NCBI RefSeq assembly: GCF_023061135.1
Contig: NZ_JAKGAN010000009.1
Location: 1 to 64,000 of the forward strand
Source of the DNA: Chromohalobacter sarecensis
GTDB taxonomy: Bacteria; Pseudomonadota; Gammaproteobacteria; Pseudomonadales; Halomonadaceae
Direction of reading: 5' to 3'
DNA length: 64,000 bases
In this document: piece after piece, positions 34,315 to 44,014 of the stretch
How the letters are laid out: each line of letters starts with the position of its first letter
Numbering within the stretch: the stretch's first letter is position 1
The notes under the pieces: generated by a model
What the model saw: the letters and a program-made list of their open reading frames with translations, nothing else
What the model was told of the DNA's origin: nothing
Database searches by the model: none
Position numbers and translations under genes: made by a program

Positions 34315-35631
34315 TCAGACGGCCGCTTTCTGCAGACGCGCGTAGAAGAAGCCGTCGTGACCTTCGATGCGCGGTAGCAACTGGCGCCCGGCACCGGCGG
34401 GGCGACCCCAGTCGACATCGAGCTCATCGGCACTGGCATCCGGGGTGCGGGCGAGGAAGGCCGTGATTTGATCCATGTTCTCCTCCGGCATCACCGAGCA
34501 GGTGGCGTAGAGCAGCGTGCCGCCGGGGGCGAGGGTCTTCCACAGCGTGTCGAGCAGACGCGCCTGCAGCGCGGCGAGTTCGCGGATATCGCGGGGGCGG
34601 CGCAGGCGCTTGATGTCCGGGTGGCGGCGAATGACACCGGTGCCCGAGCAGGGCGCGTCGAGCAGCACGGCATCGAAAGCCTGGCCATCCCACCAGTCGA
34701 GGCGGCTGGCGTCGGCGGCCAAGGTGGTGGCCTCGAGCCCCAGGCGCGTCAGGGTGGCGTCGACGCGGCCGAGCCGCTCGGCGTCGCTGTCCAGGGCGGT
34801 AAGCTCGAGATCGAAGGCTTCGAGCAGGTGCGCGGTCTTGCCGCCGGGGGCGCTGCAGGCATCCAGGACGCGGGCCCCGGGTGTCGTGGCCAGGGCCGCT
34901 TCGAGTAGCGGTGCGGTCAGTTGGGCGGCTTCGTCCTGCACGCTCACTGCACCTTCTTCGAAGCCGGGCAGGGCGCGCACGTCGCAGGCTTCATGCAGAG
35001 TCACACCATCCGCCGCGTATGGCGTAGGGTCGGCGGCCAGGCCGGCGTCGCGCAGGCGGGCCAGGTACGTCTCTCGATCTGAGTGGCGGCGATTGACCCG
35101 CAGCGTCATGGGGCCAGGCTGGTTGTTGGCCTCGGCCAATTCGCGCCAGTCGTCGGGCCAGGCCTCGCGCCAACGCGTGAGCATCCATTCGAGATGCAAC
35201 AGCGCGATGCTGGGGTCGCGGTCGACCTGCTCTTGAAGTGCCTGAGTATCGCGCTGAAAGCGGCGCAGGCAGCCATTGAGAACGCGCGTGGCCCAGCCCT
35301 TGCCCAGCGCGCGGGCGGCGCCAGCGGTTTCGCCCACGGCGGCGTGCGCGGGGACACGCATGTAGAGAAGCTGATAGAGACCGAGCAGCAACAGCGCCTG
35401 GACGTCCTGATCGCGGCGCTTGAAGGACTGACGCAGCAGGAGCTTGGCCAGCGCCTCGAGGCGCGGCAGCGTGCGGCAGACACCGAAGCACAGCGCCTTG
35501 GCGAGGCCACGGTCACGCCCCTCGATCCCGGCGGATTCCAGGGTACTATCTAGGGCGTTCAGCGAGCCCTTGCCGTCGAGTACGGGGGCCAGGGCGGAGG
35601 CGCAGACGGCGCGAATGTCCGGGGTACTCAT
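34315..35631 (-). CDS. rsmB: 16S rRNA (cytosine967-C5)-methyltransferase
   Basis: A 438-residue enzyme that methylates C967 of 16S rRNA with SAM. The N-terminal NusB-like domain (to about 140) precedes the Rossmann fold; the SAM motif is DACSAPGGKTAHLLE and the two catalytic cysteines are in LLDAPCSGTG and YATCSVMPEEN. The end is duplicated at 31861-31920. Its ATG overlaps the fmt stop by four bases, so translation is coupled. Confidence 0.96.
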   Translation of the reverse strand: MSTPDIRAVCASALAPVLDGKGSLNALDSTLESAGIEGRDRGLAKALCFGVCRTLPRLEALAKLLLRQSFKRRDQDVQALLLLGLYQLLYMRVPAHAAVGETAGAARALGKGWATRVLNGCLRRFQRDTQALQEQVDRDPSIALLHLEWMLTRWREAWPDDWRELAEANNQPGPMTLRVNRRHSDRETYLARLRDAGLAADPTPYAADGVTLHEACDVRALPGFEEGAVSVQDEAAQLTAPLLEAALATTPGARVLDACSAPGGKTAHLLEAFDLELTALDSDAERLGRVDATLTRLGLEATTLAADASRLDWWDGQAFDAVLLDAPCSGTGVIRRHPDIKRLRRPRDIRELAALQARLLDTLWKTLAPGGTLLYATCSVMPEENMDQITAFLARTPDASADELDVDWGRPAGAGRQLLPRIEGHDGFFYARLQKAAV

Positions 35632-36602
35632 GAGTTGGTCTCCTGACCCAGTTGCTGTCCCGCTGCGAAGCGCTCGCCACGGGCGTTGAGCAGATCGCGC
35701 ACCGCGAGCGGCTTGCCGCCGGGCAACTGGGCGCGAGTGATGTGCAGCACCTGTGTGCCGTCGGGGCCGCAGGCGATGCGCAGGGCATCGGCAGCGTTCT
35801 CCAGCAGCGTACCGGGGGCCGCAGCGGTACCGCTTTCGGTGCCGGGCTCAGCCAGCCACAGACGTAGCGGCTCGCCGGCGAGACGCGTCCAGGCCACCGG
35901 CCAGGGATTGAAGGCGCGTACGCGGGCGGCGAGTTCGGCGGCAGGGCGCGTGAAGTCGAGCTCGGCCTCGGCCTTGCTGAGCTTGGTGGCGTAGGTGACG
36001 CCCTCCGCCGGTTGAGGCGTGGCGGTCAGCCCGGTGTCGGCCAGGGCGTCGAGCGCCTCGACGATGGCTTTTCCGCCCAACGCTGCAAGACGGTCGTGCA
36101 ACTCGCCGCTGGTAGTCGTCGCGGTGATCGGCGTGTCGCGTACCAGCAGCATGTCGCCGGTATCGAGGCCGGCGTCCATCTGCATGATGGTTACGCCGCT
36201 TTGCGTGTCGCCGGCTTCAATGGCCCGCTGAATGGGTGCCGCACCGCGCCAACGGGGCAACAACGAGGCGTGTACGTTGAGGCATCCCAGGCGCGGGATA
36301 TCGAGCACCGCTTGCGGCAGTATCAAGCCATAGGCGACCACGACCAATACGTCGGCGTTGCAGTCGGCGAGTGCCTGCCGGGCGGCGTCATCCTTGAGCG
36401 TGGTGGGCTGATGGACGGGTAGATCGTGTTCGAGCGCCAGCGCCTTGACCGGGCTGGGCGTGAGCTTGCGCCCGCGTCCCGCGCCACGGTCGGGCTGGGT
36501 ATGCACCGAGACCACCTCATGGCGGCTTTCGAGCAGCGCCGCGAGGCTGGCGGCGGCGAAATCGGGCGTACCGGCGAAGGCGACGCGCAGGGAGTGGGAC
36601 AT
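35628..36602 (-). CDS. fmt: Methionyl-tRNA formyltransferase
   Basis: A 324-residue enzyme that formylates initiator Met-tRNA with 10-formyl-THF. Present are RVAFAGTPDFAAASL, the catalytic-region LLPRWRGAAPIQRAI preceded by NVHASLLP, and GDMLL. It sits between def and rsmB in the common def-fmt-rsmB order. Confidence 0.97.
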   Translation of the reverse strand: MSHSLRVAFAGTPDFAAASLAALLESRHEVVSVHTQPDRGAGRGRKLTPSPVKALALEHDLPVHQPTTLKDDAARQALADCNADVLVVVAYGLILPQAVLDIPRLGCLNVHASLLPRWRGAAPIQRAIEAGDTQSGVTIMQMDAGLDTGDMLLVRDTPITATTTSGELHDRLAALGGKAIVEALDALADTGLTATPQPAEGVTYATKLSKAEAELDFTRPAAELAARVRAFNPWPVAWTRLAGEPLRLWLAEPGTESGTAAAPGTLLENAADALRIACGPDGTQVLHITRAQLPGGKPLAVRDLLNARGERFAAGQQLGQETNS

Positions 36603-36645
36603 CGGGCGGACTTCCGTAACGGCTTGCGTGTTCGTTCAATGCCAC

Positions 36646-36665
36646 GGGCCGGCAAGTGCCGGCCC
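36646..36665. other. GC-rich hairpin in the def-fmt gap
   Basis: A perfect 9-bp inverted repeat GGGCCGGCA / TGCCGGCCC with a two-base loop. It has no T tract on the minus strand, so it is more likely an intra-operon processing or attenuation hairpin than a strong terminator. Confidence 0.5.
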
Positions 36666-36700
36666 GTTTGGCGAGTGCTAGGCGAGAGAGAGGCGTGGCC

Positions 36701-37213
36701 TCAGGCGTCCTGCATGGCCTTGTGGCGTTTCTGCATCTTTTTCATGATTCGATCACGCTTGAGCGGCGAGAGATAGTCGACGAACAGCGTGCCTTCGAGA
36801 TGATCGCACTCATGCTGGATGCAATGCGCGAGCAGGCCGTCGGCCTCCAGCTCGTAGGGCGTGCCATCGCGATCCAGTGCCTTGAGCGACACCCGCAATG
36901 CACGGGGCACCTCGGCGTAATGGTCGGGGATCGACAGGCAGCCTTCCTGCATGGGCTCGCGCTCGTCGCCCAGCGGGGTGTATTGGGGATTGATCAGTAC
37001 GCGGGGTTGCGAGCGATCACTGCTGACGTCCATGACGATGACGCGGCGATGCACGTCGACCTGGGTCGCAGCCAGGCCGATGCCTTCGGCGTCGTACATG
37101 GTGTCGAGCATGTCGTCGACCAGCGTACGGATCTCGTCGTCGACGGTCTCGACGGGCGCCGCCTTGTTGCGCAGGCGCCTATCGGGAAATTCGAGAATGG
37201 TCAGCTTGGCCAT
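36701..37213 (-). CDS. def: Peptide deformylase
   Basis: A 170-residue metalloenzyme that removes the N-formyl group from nascent proteins. All three motifs are present: [13 protein letters not shown] (metal Cys) and HECDH (metal His and catalytic Glu). First gene of def-fmt-rsmB, divergent from the gene at 37459. Confidence 0.97.
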   Translation of the reverse strand: MAKLTILEFPDRRLRNKAAPVETVDDEIRTLVDDMLDTMYDAEGIGLAATQVDVHRRVIVMDVSSDRSQPRVLINPQYTPLGDEREPMQEGCLSIPDHYAEVPRALRVSLKALDRDGTPYELEADGLLAHCIQHECDHLEGTLFVDYLSPLKRDRIMKKMQKRHKAMQDA

Positions 37214-37458
37214 GGCGTTAAGAAAACCGTTATGCTGTCACGTGAAATTTGTCCGCTAGTGTAATGCGCCACCGGCGGGAACGGAACCGAAAGGGCGCCG
37301 ATGTCCCCCGATAGCCAACGGCTATGCGGAGCGCCGCCAGTAGCGTGAAGCGGGCGGCGGAACATATGAAAAGTATAGCAGTGCGGCCTGACGCATGCCG
37401 AGGGCTGAAAGCATCGGCTGGCATGCCAACGTGCGAGCAATCAGAAGAAGAGACGATC

Positions 37459-38370
37459 ATGTGGGCAGGATATGGCGGGAACGCTGCCGGGTGGCGGCGC
37501 GGCGGTAGACTGTTGGGGCTCGGGCTGGTGCTGGTGGGCGTTGTCGGCATGGTATCCGTCGCTGAGGGCCGAGATGAACCGCAGGAGGTCGTGCATCTGT
37601 CCCCACGTGTGCGTGAAGTGCCGCCGAGCGAGGCGGCTCCTGCCATCAAGCGCCAGACGGTAGCCCCCTTCCTGAATGAATATCGCTTCATCGACTCTCG
37701 CGCCACGCTGGACGATACGCCCTACGTCGTCGCGGGCGAAGAGGGGCATCAGTTGATCGGCAGCGGCGACCGCGTTTATGTCCGTGCAGGCGAGGAAGCT
37801 GCACGCTCGCATGACGTACAGCGTGTCATCTATCGTCCTGGCACGGTCTATAACGACCCGCAAAGCGACGCATTGCTGGGCATCGAGCTGCGCGCCGTAG
37901 GCGAGGCCCGCTGGATGAAGCGCGAAGGCGACCTGGATGTCTTCGAGGTGCGCAAGGCACGTCAGGAAATACGCCCCGGCGATCGCCTGCTGCCGTATCG
38001 CGAAGACCCCCTCTCCCTGGCATTTTCTCCGCATGTTCCCGAGCATGCCGTCGATGGCGAGATTCTGGGCGTGCCCGAGGGGGTTCATTATATCGGTCGG
38101 CATACCATCGTGGCGCTCGATCTGGGACGTACGCAGGGCATCACGCCTGGAACCGTATTGGCCCTGGATGCTGCGCCGACGCAGGTGAGCGACCCACTCG
38201 AAGGCGATACCTTGCACCTGGCGGGTGAGCCTGGCGGCTTGGCGATGGTGTTCGAGAGCTTCGCGCGGGTCAGCTACGCGCTGGTCATGGAGGCCTCACG
38301 GCCTCTGGAGGTGGGCGATGGCGTGAGCACGCCCGAGCGGAGTGCGTTGACGTCGTTGGAGGCACAGTGA
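37459..38370 (+). CDS. Exported protein, likely homologue of the LysM-protein gene next to dprA, without LysM
   Basis: A 303-residue protein with an N-terminal hydrophobic anchor or signal (RLLGLGLVLVGVVGMVSVAEG, about 17-37). The rest is a beta-rich body with phrases such as AGEEGHQLIGSGDRVYVRAG and DRLLPYREDPLSLAFSPHVP, matching what I recall of the LysM protein beside dprA in Pseudomonas. No LysM repeat is visible. ATG 37459 is chosen for the signal; the reading frame upstream is noncoding. It ends 12 bases before dprA. Function unknown; probably periplasmic. Confidence 0.7.
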   Translation: MWAGYGGNAAGWRRGGRLLGLGLVLVGVVGMVSVAEGRDEPQEVVHLSPRVREVPPSEAAPAIKRQTVAPFLNEYRFIDSRATLDDTPYVVAGEEGHQLIGSGDRVYVRAGEEAARSHDVQRVIYRPGTVYNDPQSDALLGIELRAVGEARWMKREGDLDVFEVRKARQEIRPGDRLLPYREDPLSLAFSPHVPEHAVDGEILGVPEGVHYIGRHTIVALDLGRTQGITPGTVLALDAAPTQVSDPLEGDTLHLAGEPGGLAMVFESFARVSYALVMEASRPLEVGDGVSTPERSALTSLEAQ

Positions 38371-38381
38371 GGAAGGTGCGC

Positions 38382-39521
38382 ATGATGACAGCGAGAGAAT
38401 GGTGTGCCCTGGCGCACCTGCCGAAACTCGGCGCGCGGCGTCTGGCGGTCATCCGCCGTGAGCTGGCTGCGCAAGGCTTGGCAGATGACTGGCCCGAGGC
38501 CTGGCTGGCGGCAATGCCCGCCGGACCGCGCGACACGCTGCGGCACTGGCTGGATCACCCGGCAAAGAGCCCTCTGGAGGCGCCGGTTGCGGCGGCCTTG
38601 GCGTGGGAGGCGAGCCAGCCAGCGCATCATCTCTTGCATCCGGGTCATCCGGCCTGGCCCGCCTTGCTCGATGAAATCGTCGATCCGCCGGCGCTGCTCT
38701 GGGCCAAGGGCGACTTGGCTGCCCTCGACCTGCCGGGCTTGGCCATGGTCGGCACACGTCGCCCGACCCGTGAAGGCAGCGATAATGCGGCCTTCTTCTC
38801 CCGTGAACTCGTGGAGGCGGGCTTCGGCATCGTCAGCGGTATGGCGCTGGGGGTCGACGGCGTGGCCCAGCGGGCGGCGCTGGATGCCGGCGGGCGCAGC
38901 GTGGCGGTACTCGGCTGCGGCGTGGATGTGATCTACCCGCCTCGCCATGCCGGCTTGTATCGTCGTCTGCTCGACGAAGGCGGCCTGCTGCTCTCCGAAC
39001 ATCCCGCCGAGACGCGGGCCCATGCGCGCTATTTCCCGCGTCGCAACCGCATCATCACCGGGCTGTCACTGGGCGTGCTGGTGGTCGAGGCGGCTGAGAA
39101 GAGCGGCTCTCTGGTCAGCGCCCGCCTGGCGATGGAGCAGAACCGTGAGGTCTTCGCGATTCCCGGCTCGCTGCACAACGTGCAGGCGCGCGGCAATTTA
39201 GGGCTGATCCGCGAGGGTGCCTGCCTGGTGCGCGAGCGCGACGATATTCTCGAGCAGCTTGGCCATTGGCAGGCGTTGAACGCGGTGCGGCCCGAGACCG
39301 ATGCTGCGGCGCCGCCGGCGCGTGCAGAGCCACCGACACCTACCGATGTGCCCCAGGACCCGTTATTGGCGCTGTTGGACACGGCCCCTACGCCGCTGGA
39401 TGTGCTCGTCGAGCGCAGCGAGCTGGACGTCGGCGGTTGCCAGATGCGCCTGCTGGAACTGGAACTCGCCGGCCAAGCCGCGCAGGTTAGTGGGGGGTGG
39501 GTGCGTCGCGCCACGCGCTAG
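38382..39521 (+). CDS. dprA: DNA-processing protein DprA
   Basis: A 379-residue protein that loads RecA onto incoming single-stranded DNA during transformation. The Rossmann core runs from about 110 (LAMVGTRRPTREG, SGMALGVDGVAQRAAL, GCGVDVIYP, RNRIITGLSLGVLVVEA, GSLVSARLAMEQNREVFAIPG) and a C-terminal winged helix follows. ATG 38382 follows GAGGAAGG and is preferred to the GTG overlapping the preceding stop. Confidence 0.96.
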   Translation: MMTAREWCALAHLPKLGARRLAVIRRELAAQGLADDWPEAWLAAMPAGPRDTLRHWLDHPAKSPLEAPVAAALAWEASQPAHHLLHPGHPAWPALLDEIVDPPALLWAKGDLAALDLPGLAMVGTRRPTREGSDNAAFFSRELVEAGFGIVSGMALGVDGVAQRAALDAGGRSVAVLGCGVDVIYPPRHAGLYRRLLDEGGLLLSEHPAETRAHARYFPRRNRIITGLSLGVLVVEAAEKSGSLVSARLAMEQNREVFAIPGSLHNVQARGNLGLIREGACLVRERDDILEQLGHWQALNAVRPETDAAAPPARAEPPTPTDVPQDPLLALLDTAPTPLDVLVERSELDVGGCQMRLLELELAGQAAQVSGGWVRRATR

Positions 39522-39626
39522 GCCTAGGCTAGGCCCCAAGCCTGCGACAGCGTGGCGCGACGTCTTCCCCCGCGTGCGTGATAAGATGGCTGCATCTTGT
39601 ATTGCCGTGAAGTGAAACCTCTCGCC

Positions 39627-40184
39627 ATGTCAGAGACTTCCGATACTTTCAAGCACGCCGTGGCGGCATTGCGCCGCGGCGCCCTCGTGGCTTATCCCAC
39701 CGAAGCGGTGTGGGGGCTGGGCTGCGACCCCGATGACGATGCCGCCCTGGGGCGGTTGATCGAACTCAAGCAGCGCGACCCCGCCAAGGGATTGATTCTG
39801 ATCGCCGGGTCGGTGTCGCAACTGGCGCCCTGGCTGGAAGGGCTCGATGAGGCGCAGCGCGCGCGTCTGGCAGCTCTCCAAACGGTGCCCACCACCTGGC
39901 TGGTGCCCGACAACGGCCGTGCGCGTCCGTTGTTGCGCGGCGAGCACGCCACCTTGGCGGTACGCGTCAGCGATCATCCCTTGGTACAGGCGCTGTGCGA
40001 CGCTTTCGGCGGTCCGCTGGTCTCGACCTCGGCCAATCGCGCCGGCGAGCCGCCCGCGATGAGTGCCGACGATATCCGGGCGACTTTCGGTGAGGCGGTG
40101 ACGCGCGTCGACGGGGCGCTGGGCGGATACGCGCGGCCGAGCACGATCCGTGATCTGGCAAGCGGCGAGGTCCTGCGCGATTGA
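39627..40184 (+). CDS. tsaC: Threonylcarbamoyl-AMP synthase
   Basis: A 185-residue YrdC/Sua5 protein that makes threonylcarbamoyl-AMP from Thr, bicarbonate and ATP, the first step of tRNA t6A37 synthesis. Family features are AYPTEAVWGLGCDP, ELKQRDPAKGLILI, LAVRVSDHP and VSTSANRAGEPP. The ten-residue upstream frame extension is rejected. Together with tcdA at 7234 the window holds the first and last steps of ct6A formation. Confidence 0.95.
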   Translation: MSETSDTFKHAVAALRRGALVAYPTEAVWGLGCDPDDDAALGRLIELKQRDPAKGLILIAGSVSQLAPWLEGLDEAQRARLAALQTVPTTWLVPDNGRARPLLRGEHATLAVRVSDHPLVQALCDAFGGPLVSTSANRAGEPPAMSADDIRATFGEAVTRVDGALGGYARPSTIRDLASGEVLRD

Positions 40185-40249
40185 GGCGTGCCGGTGTGTC
40201 GTATGCCTTGCGTCATAGCCGGGCGCTACATGATCAAACCAACCGATAA

Positions 40250-42012
<1,763 letters not shown>

Positions 42013-42087
42013 AATCGCGCTGGTACCCAGGTTCAGTCGCTTCCAGGCCAAAGCTATCGCCGTTGGTTGGCGACTGGCCTCTGATGT

Positions 42088-42150
42088 GCGAGCGAATTTA
42101 TTCGCGATCAGAGGCCTGAGCCAATCGGGAACAAGTTCCCTCCCACTGGT
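42088..42150. repeat. Pair of inverted REP-like palindromes
   Basis: Two palindromic units lie in opposite orientation: GTGCGAGCGAATTTATTCGC (about 42088-42107), and GGGAACAAGTTCCCTCCCAC (about 42128-42147). Each has a palindrome (GCGAATTTATTCGC, GGGAACAAGTTCCC) next to a GTG/CAC-bearing tail, the REP pattern seen in Pseudomonas. The pair lies between convergent aroE and the M48 gene, a usual REP position. Confidence 0.6.
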
Positions 42151-42161
42151 TTTCAGCGCGA

Positions 42162-42977
42162 TCAGCGTTGACAGTGGGGGCGTTTGCCGTCGGCCTGGGC
42201 CTGTTCGTAGAGCGGCGTGGCTTCGTCCAGGCGATCTTGCAAGCCTTGAATGCGTGACTGGTTGCTGGGGTGGGTAGAGAGCCACTCCGGCGGCGCGCCC
42301 TGGCTTTGCGAGGCCATGTTCTGCCACAGCTCGATGCTGGCGCTGGGATTGAAGCCGGCTTCCGCCATCAAGTCCAGACCGAGCTTGTCGGCTTCCGACT
42401 CATGCTTGCGCGAGAAAGGCAGGATGACGCCATACTGGGCGCCGGCGCCGAGGAGCCCCATGAGCTGCTCGCCGGTGGCGCCTTCGAGTCCCGCAGCCGA
42501 TTGCAGGATCGAGAGCCCGGTCTGCGTGGCGGCTTGTGTCGAGACGCGCTCGTTGGCGTGATGCGCGAGGACGTGCCCCACCTCGTGACCGATGACGGCG
42601 GCCAATTGGTCCTGGTTCTCGGCGACATCCAGCAAACCGCTATTGACCCCGATGTAGCCTCCGGGCAGTGCGAAGGCGTTGGCGGAGTCGTCCTCGAAGA
42701 CCTTGACCTCCCAATCATCGACCTGCGCATCGGCGGGCACCTCGGCGGTGATGGCATCTGCCACGCACTGCACGTAGTCATGCTTGGCGCCGCCGACCTC
42801 GGGTAACTCCTTCTGGTACTCGGTGAAGCTTTGCTGCCCCATCTGCTCGAGTTCATCGTTGGAAAAAAACGCCAACTGGTTGCGCCCCAAGGGTGAAGTG
42901 CTGCAGGCGGCGAGTGTGAGGCCGACCATAGCGATGGCGAGCGGCGTGCGAAAATGATACGGCAATGTCCTTTGCAT
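42162..42977 (-). CDS. M48-family metallopeptidase lipoprotein (LoiP/YcaL-like)
   Basis: A 271-residue zinc protease with a lipoprotein signal (lipobox LAAC near residue 25). The zinc motif HEVGHVLAHH and downstream HESEADKLGLDLMAEAGF give the metal ligands, and THPSN is the usual C-terminal motif. ATG 42977 is chosen because it gives the signal peptide; the upstream extension lacks it. Likely an envelope-facing quality-control protease of the outer membrane. Confidence 0.92.
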   Translation of the reverse strand: MQRTLPYHFRTPLAIAMVGLTLAACSTSPLGRNQLAFFSNDELEQMGQQSFTEYQKELPEVGGAKHDYVQCVADAITAEVPADAQVDDWEVKVFEDDSANAFALPGGYIGVNSGLLDVAENQDQLAAVIGHEVGHVLAHHANERVSTQAATQTGLSILQSAAGLEGATGEQLMGLLGAGAQYGVILPFSRKHESEADKLGLDLMAEAGFNPSASIELWQNMASQSQGAPPEWLSTHPSNQSRIQGLQDRLDEATPLYEQAQADGKRPHCQR

Positions 42978-43100
42978 GAGGATCTCCTGATGGGTTCTGG
43001 ACCCGGCAACCAAACCGCTCCAAGATACCCTGATGCCCCGTTGGGTCAACCAGCGATATACATGCGGGATTCTAAAATGGACAGTGACAGGAGGGTAAGG

Positions 43101-43970
43101 ATGGACGCCGAGCTAGCGCAACGTCTGCACAAGGTGCTGGACCGGGTCGAGGCATGGTTACCGCCGGAGCCTGCGGCTGTCGATTGGTCGCGTGATGTGG
43201 CGGCAATCTGGCAGCGTAACGCGCTGGGCGGCCAATTGATCCCGGTGGCCGCGCGCGATGACGTCGGCATGGACGATCTGGTCGGCGTCGAGCGCCAGAA
43301 GACGGCGCTGTTGAACAATACGCGTGCCTTCCTGCACGGGCGCCCGGCGAATCATGCGTTACTCTGGGGCGCGCGCGGCAGCGGTAAGTCGTCGATGGTC
43401 AGGGCCTTGCTCAACACGCTGGCACCGGAAGGGCTGCGCTTGATTCAGGTCGACCGCCACGACCTGGTCGGCCTGCCAGGATTGGTGCAGCGGCTGCGCG
43501 GCTCGACGCATCGCTTCATCGTGTACTGCGACGATCTCTCCTTCGAAGGCCACGACGACGCGTATAAAGCCCTTAAGAGCGTGCTCGACGGCACCTTGAC
43601 CGGCCCGCCCGAGAACGTATTGCTGTATGCGACGTCCAACCGTCGCCACTTGTTGCCCGAGTCACTCGCCGACAATCAGGACACGCGGCTGGTCGACGGC
43701 GAGCTCCATCATGGCGACGCCGTGGAGGAGCGCATCTCGCTTTCCGACCGTTTCGGGCTGTGGCTGGCCTTTCATCCTTTCAATCAGGATGCGTATCTAA
43801 CGGCATGCCGGCATTGGGTACACTATCTGGGTGGGGATGCCGCCTGGAGCGATGCGGCTCGCGAGGACGCGGTGCGCTTTGCCACCTTGCGCGGGGTGAG
43901 AAGCGGGCGCGCCGCCTGGCAATTTGCCTGCCAGTGGGTGGGCGCGACGCATGAGACGCAAGAGTCGTAA
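43101..43970 (+). CDS. DUF815-family AAA-type ATPase
   Basis: A 289-residue P-loop ATPase of the DUF815 family. Walker A is GARGSGKSS and Walker B is RFIVYCDDLSFEG; the family segment VGVERQKTALLNNTRAFL precedes it, and YATSNRRHLLPES (sensor 1 region) follows. ATG 43101 follows AGGAGGG; the long upstream frame is rejected. The cellular role of the family is not established. Confidence 0.92.
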   Translation: MDAELAQRLHKVLDRVEAWLPPEPAAVDWSRDVAAIWQRNALGGQLIPVAARDDVGMDDLVGVERQKTALLNNTRAFLHGRPANHALLWGARGSGKSSMVRALLNTLAPEGLRLIQVDRHDLVGLPGLVQRLRGSTHRFIVYCDDLSFEGHDDAYKALKSVLDGTLTGPPENVLLYATSNRRHLLPESLADNQDTRLVDGELHHGDAVEERISLSDRFGLWLAFHPFNQDAYLTACRHWVHYLGGDAAWSDAAREDAVRFATLRGVRSGRAAWQFACQWVGATHETQES

Positions 43971-44014
43971 TATTCAGTGCTGCGAGGCGTACATACGGTC
44001 AGGGAGAGGGCGAT

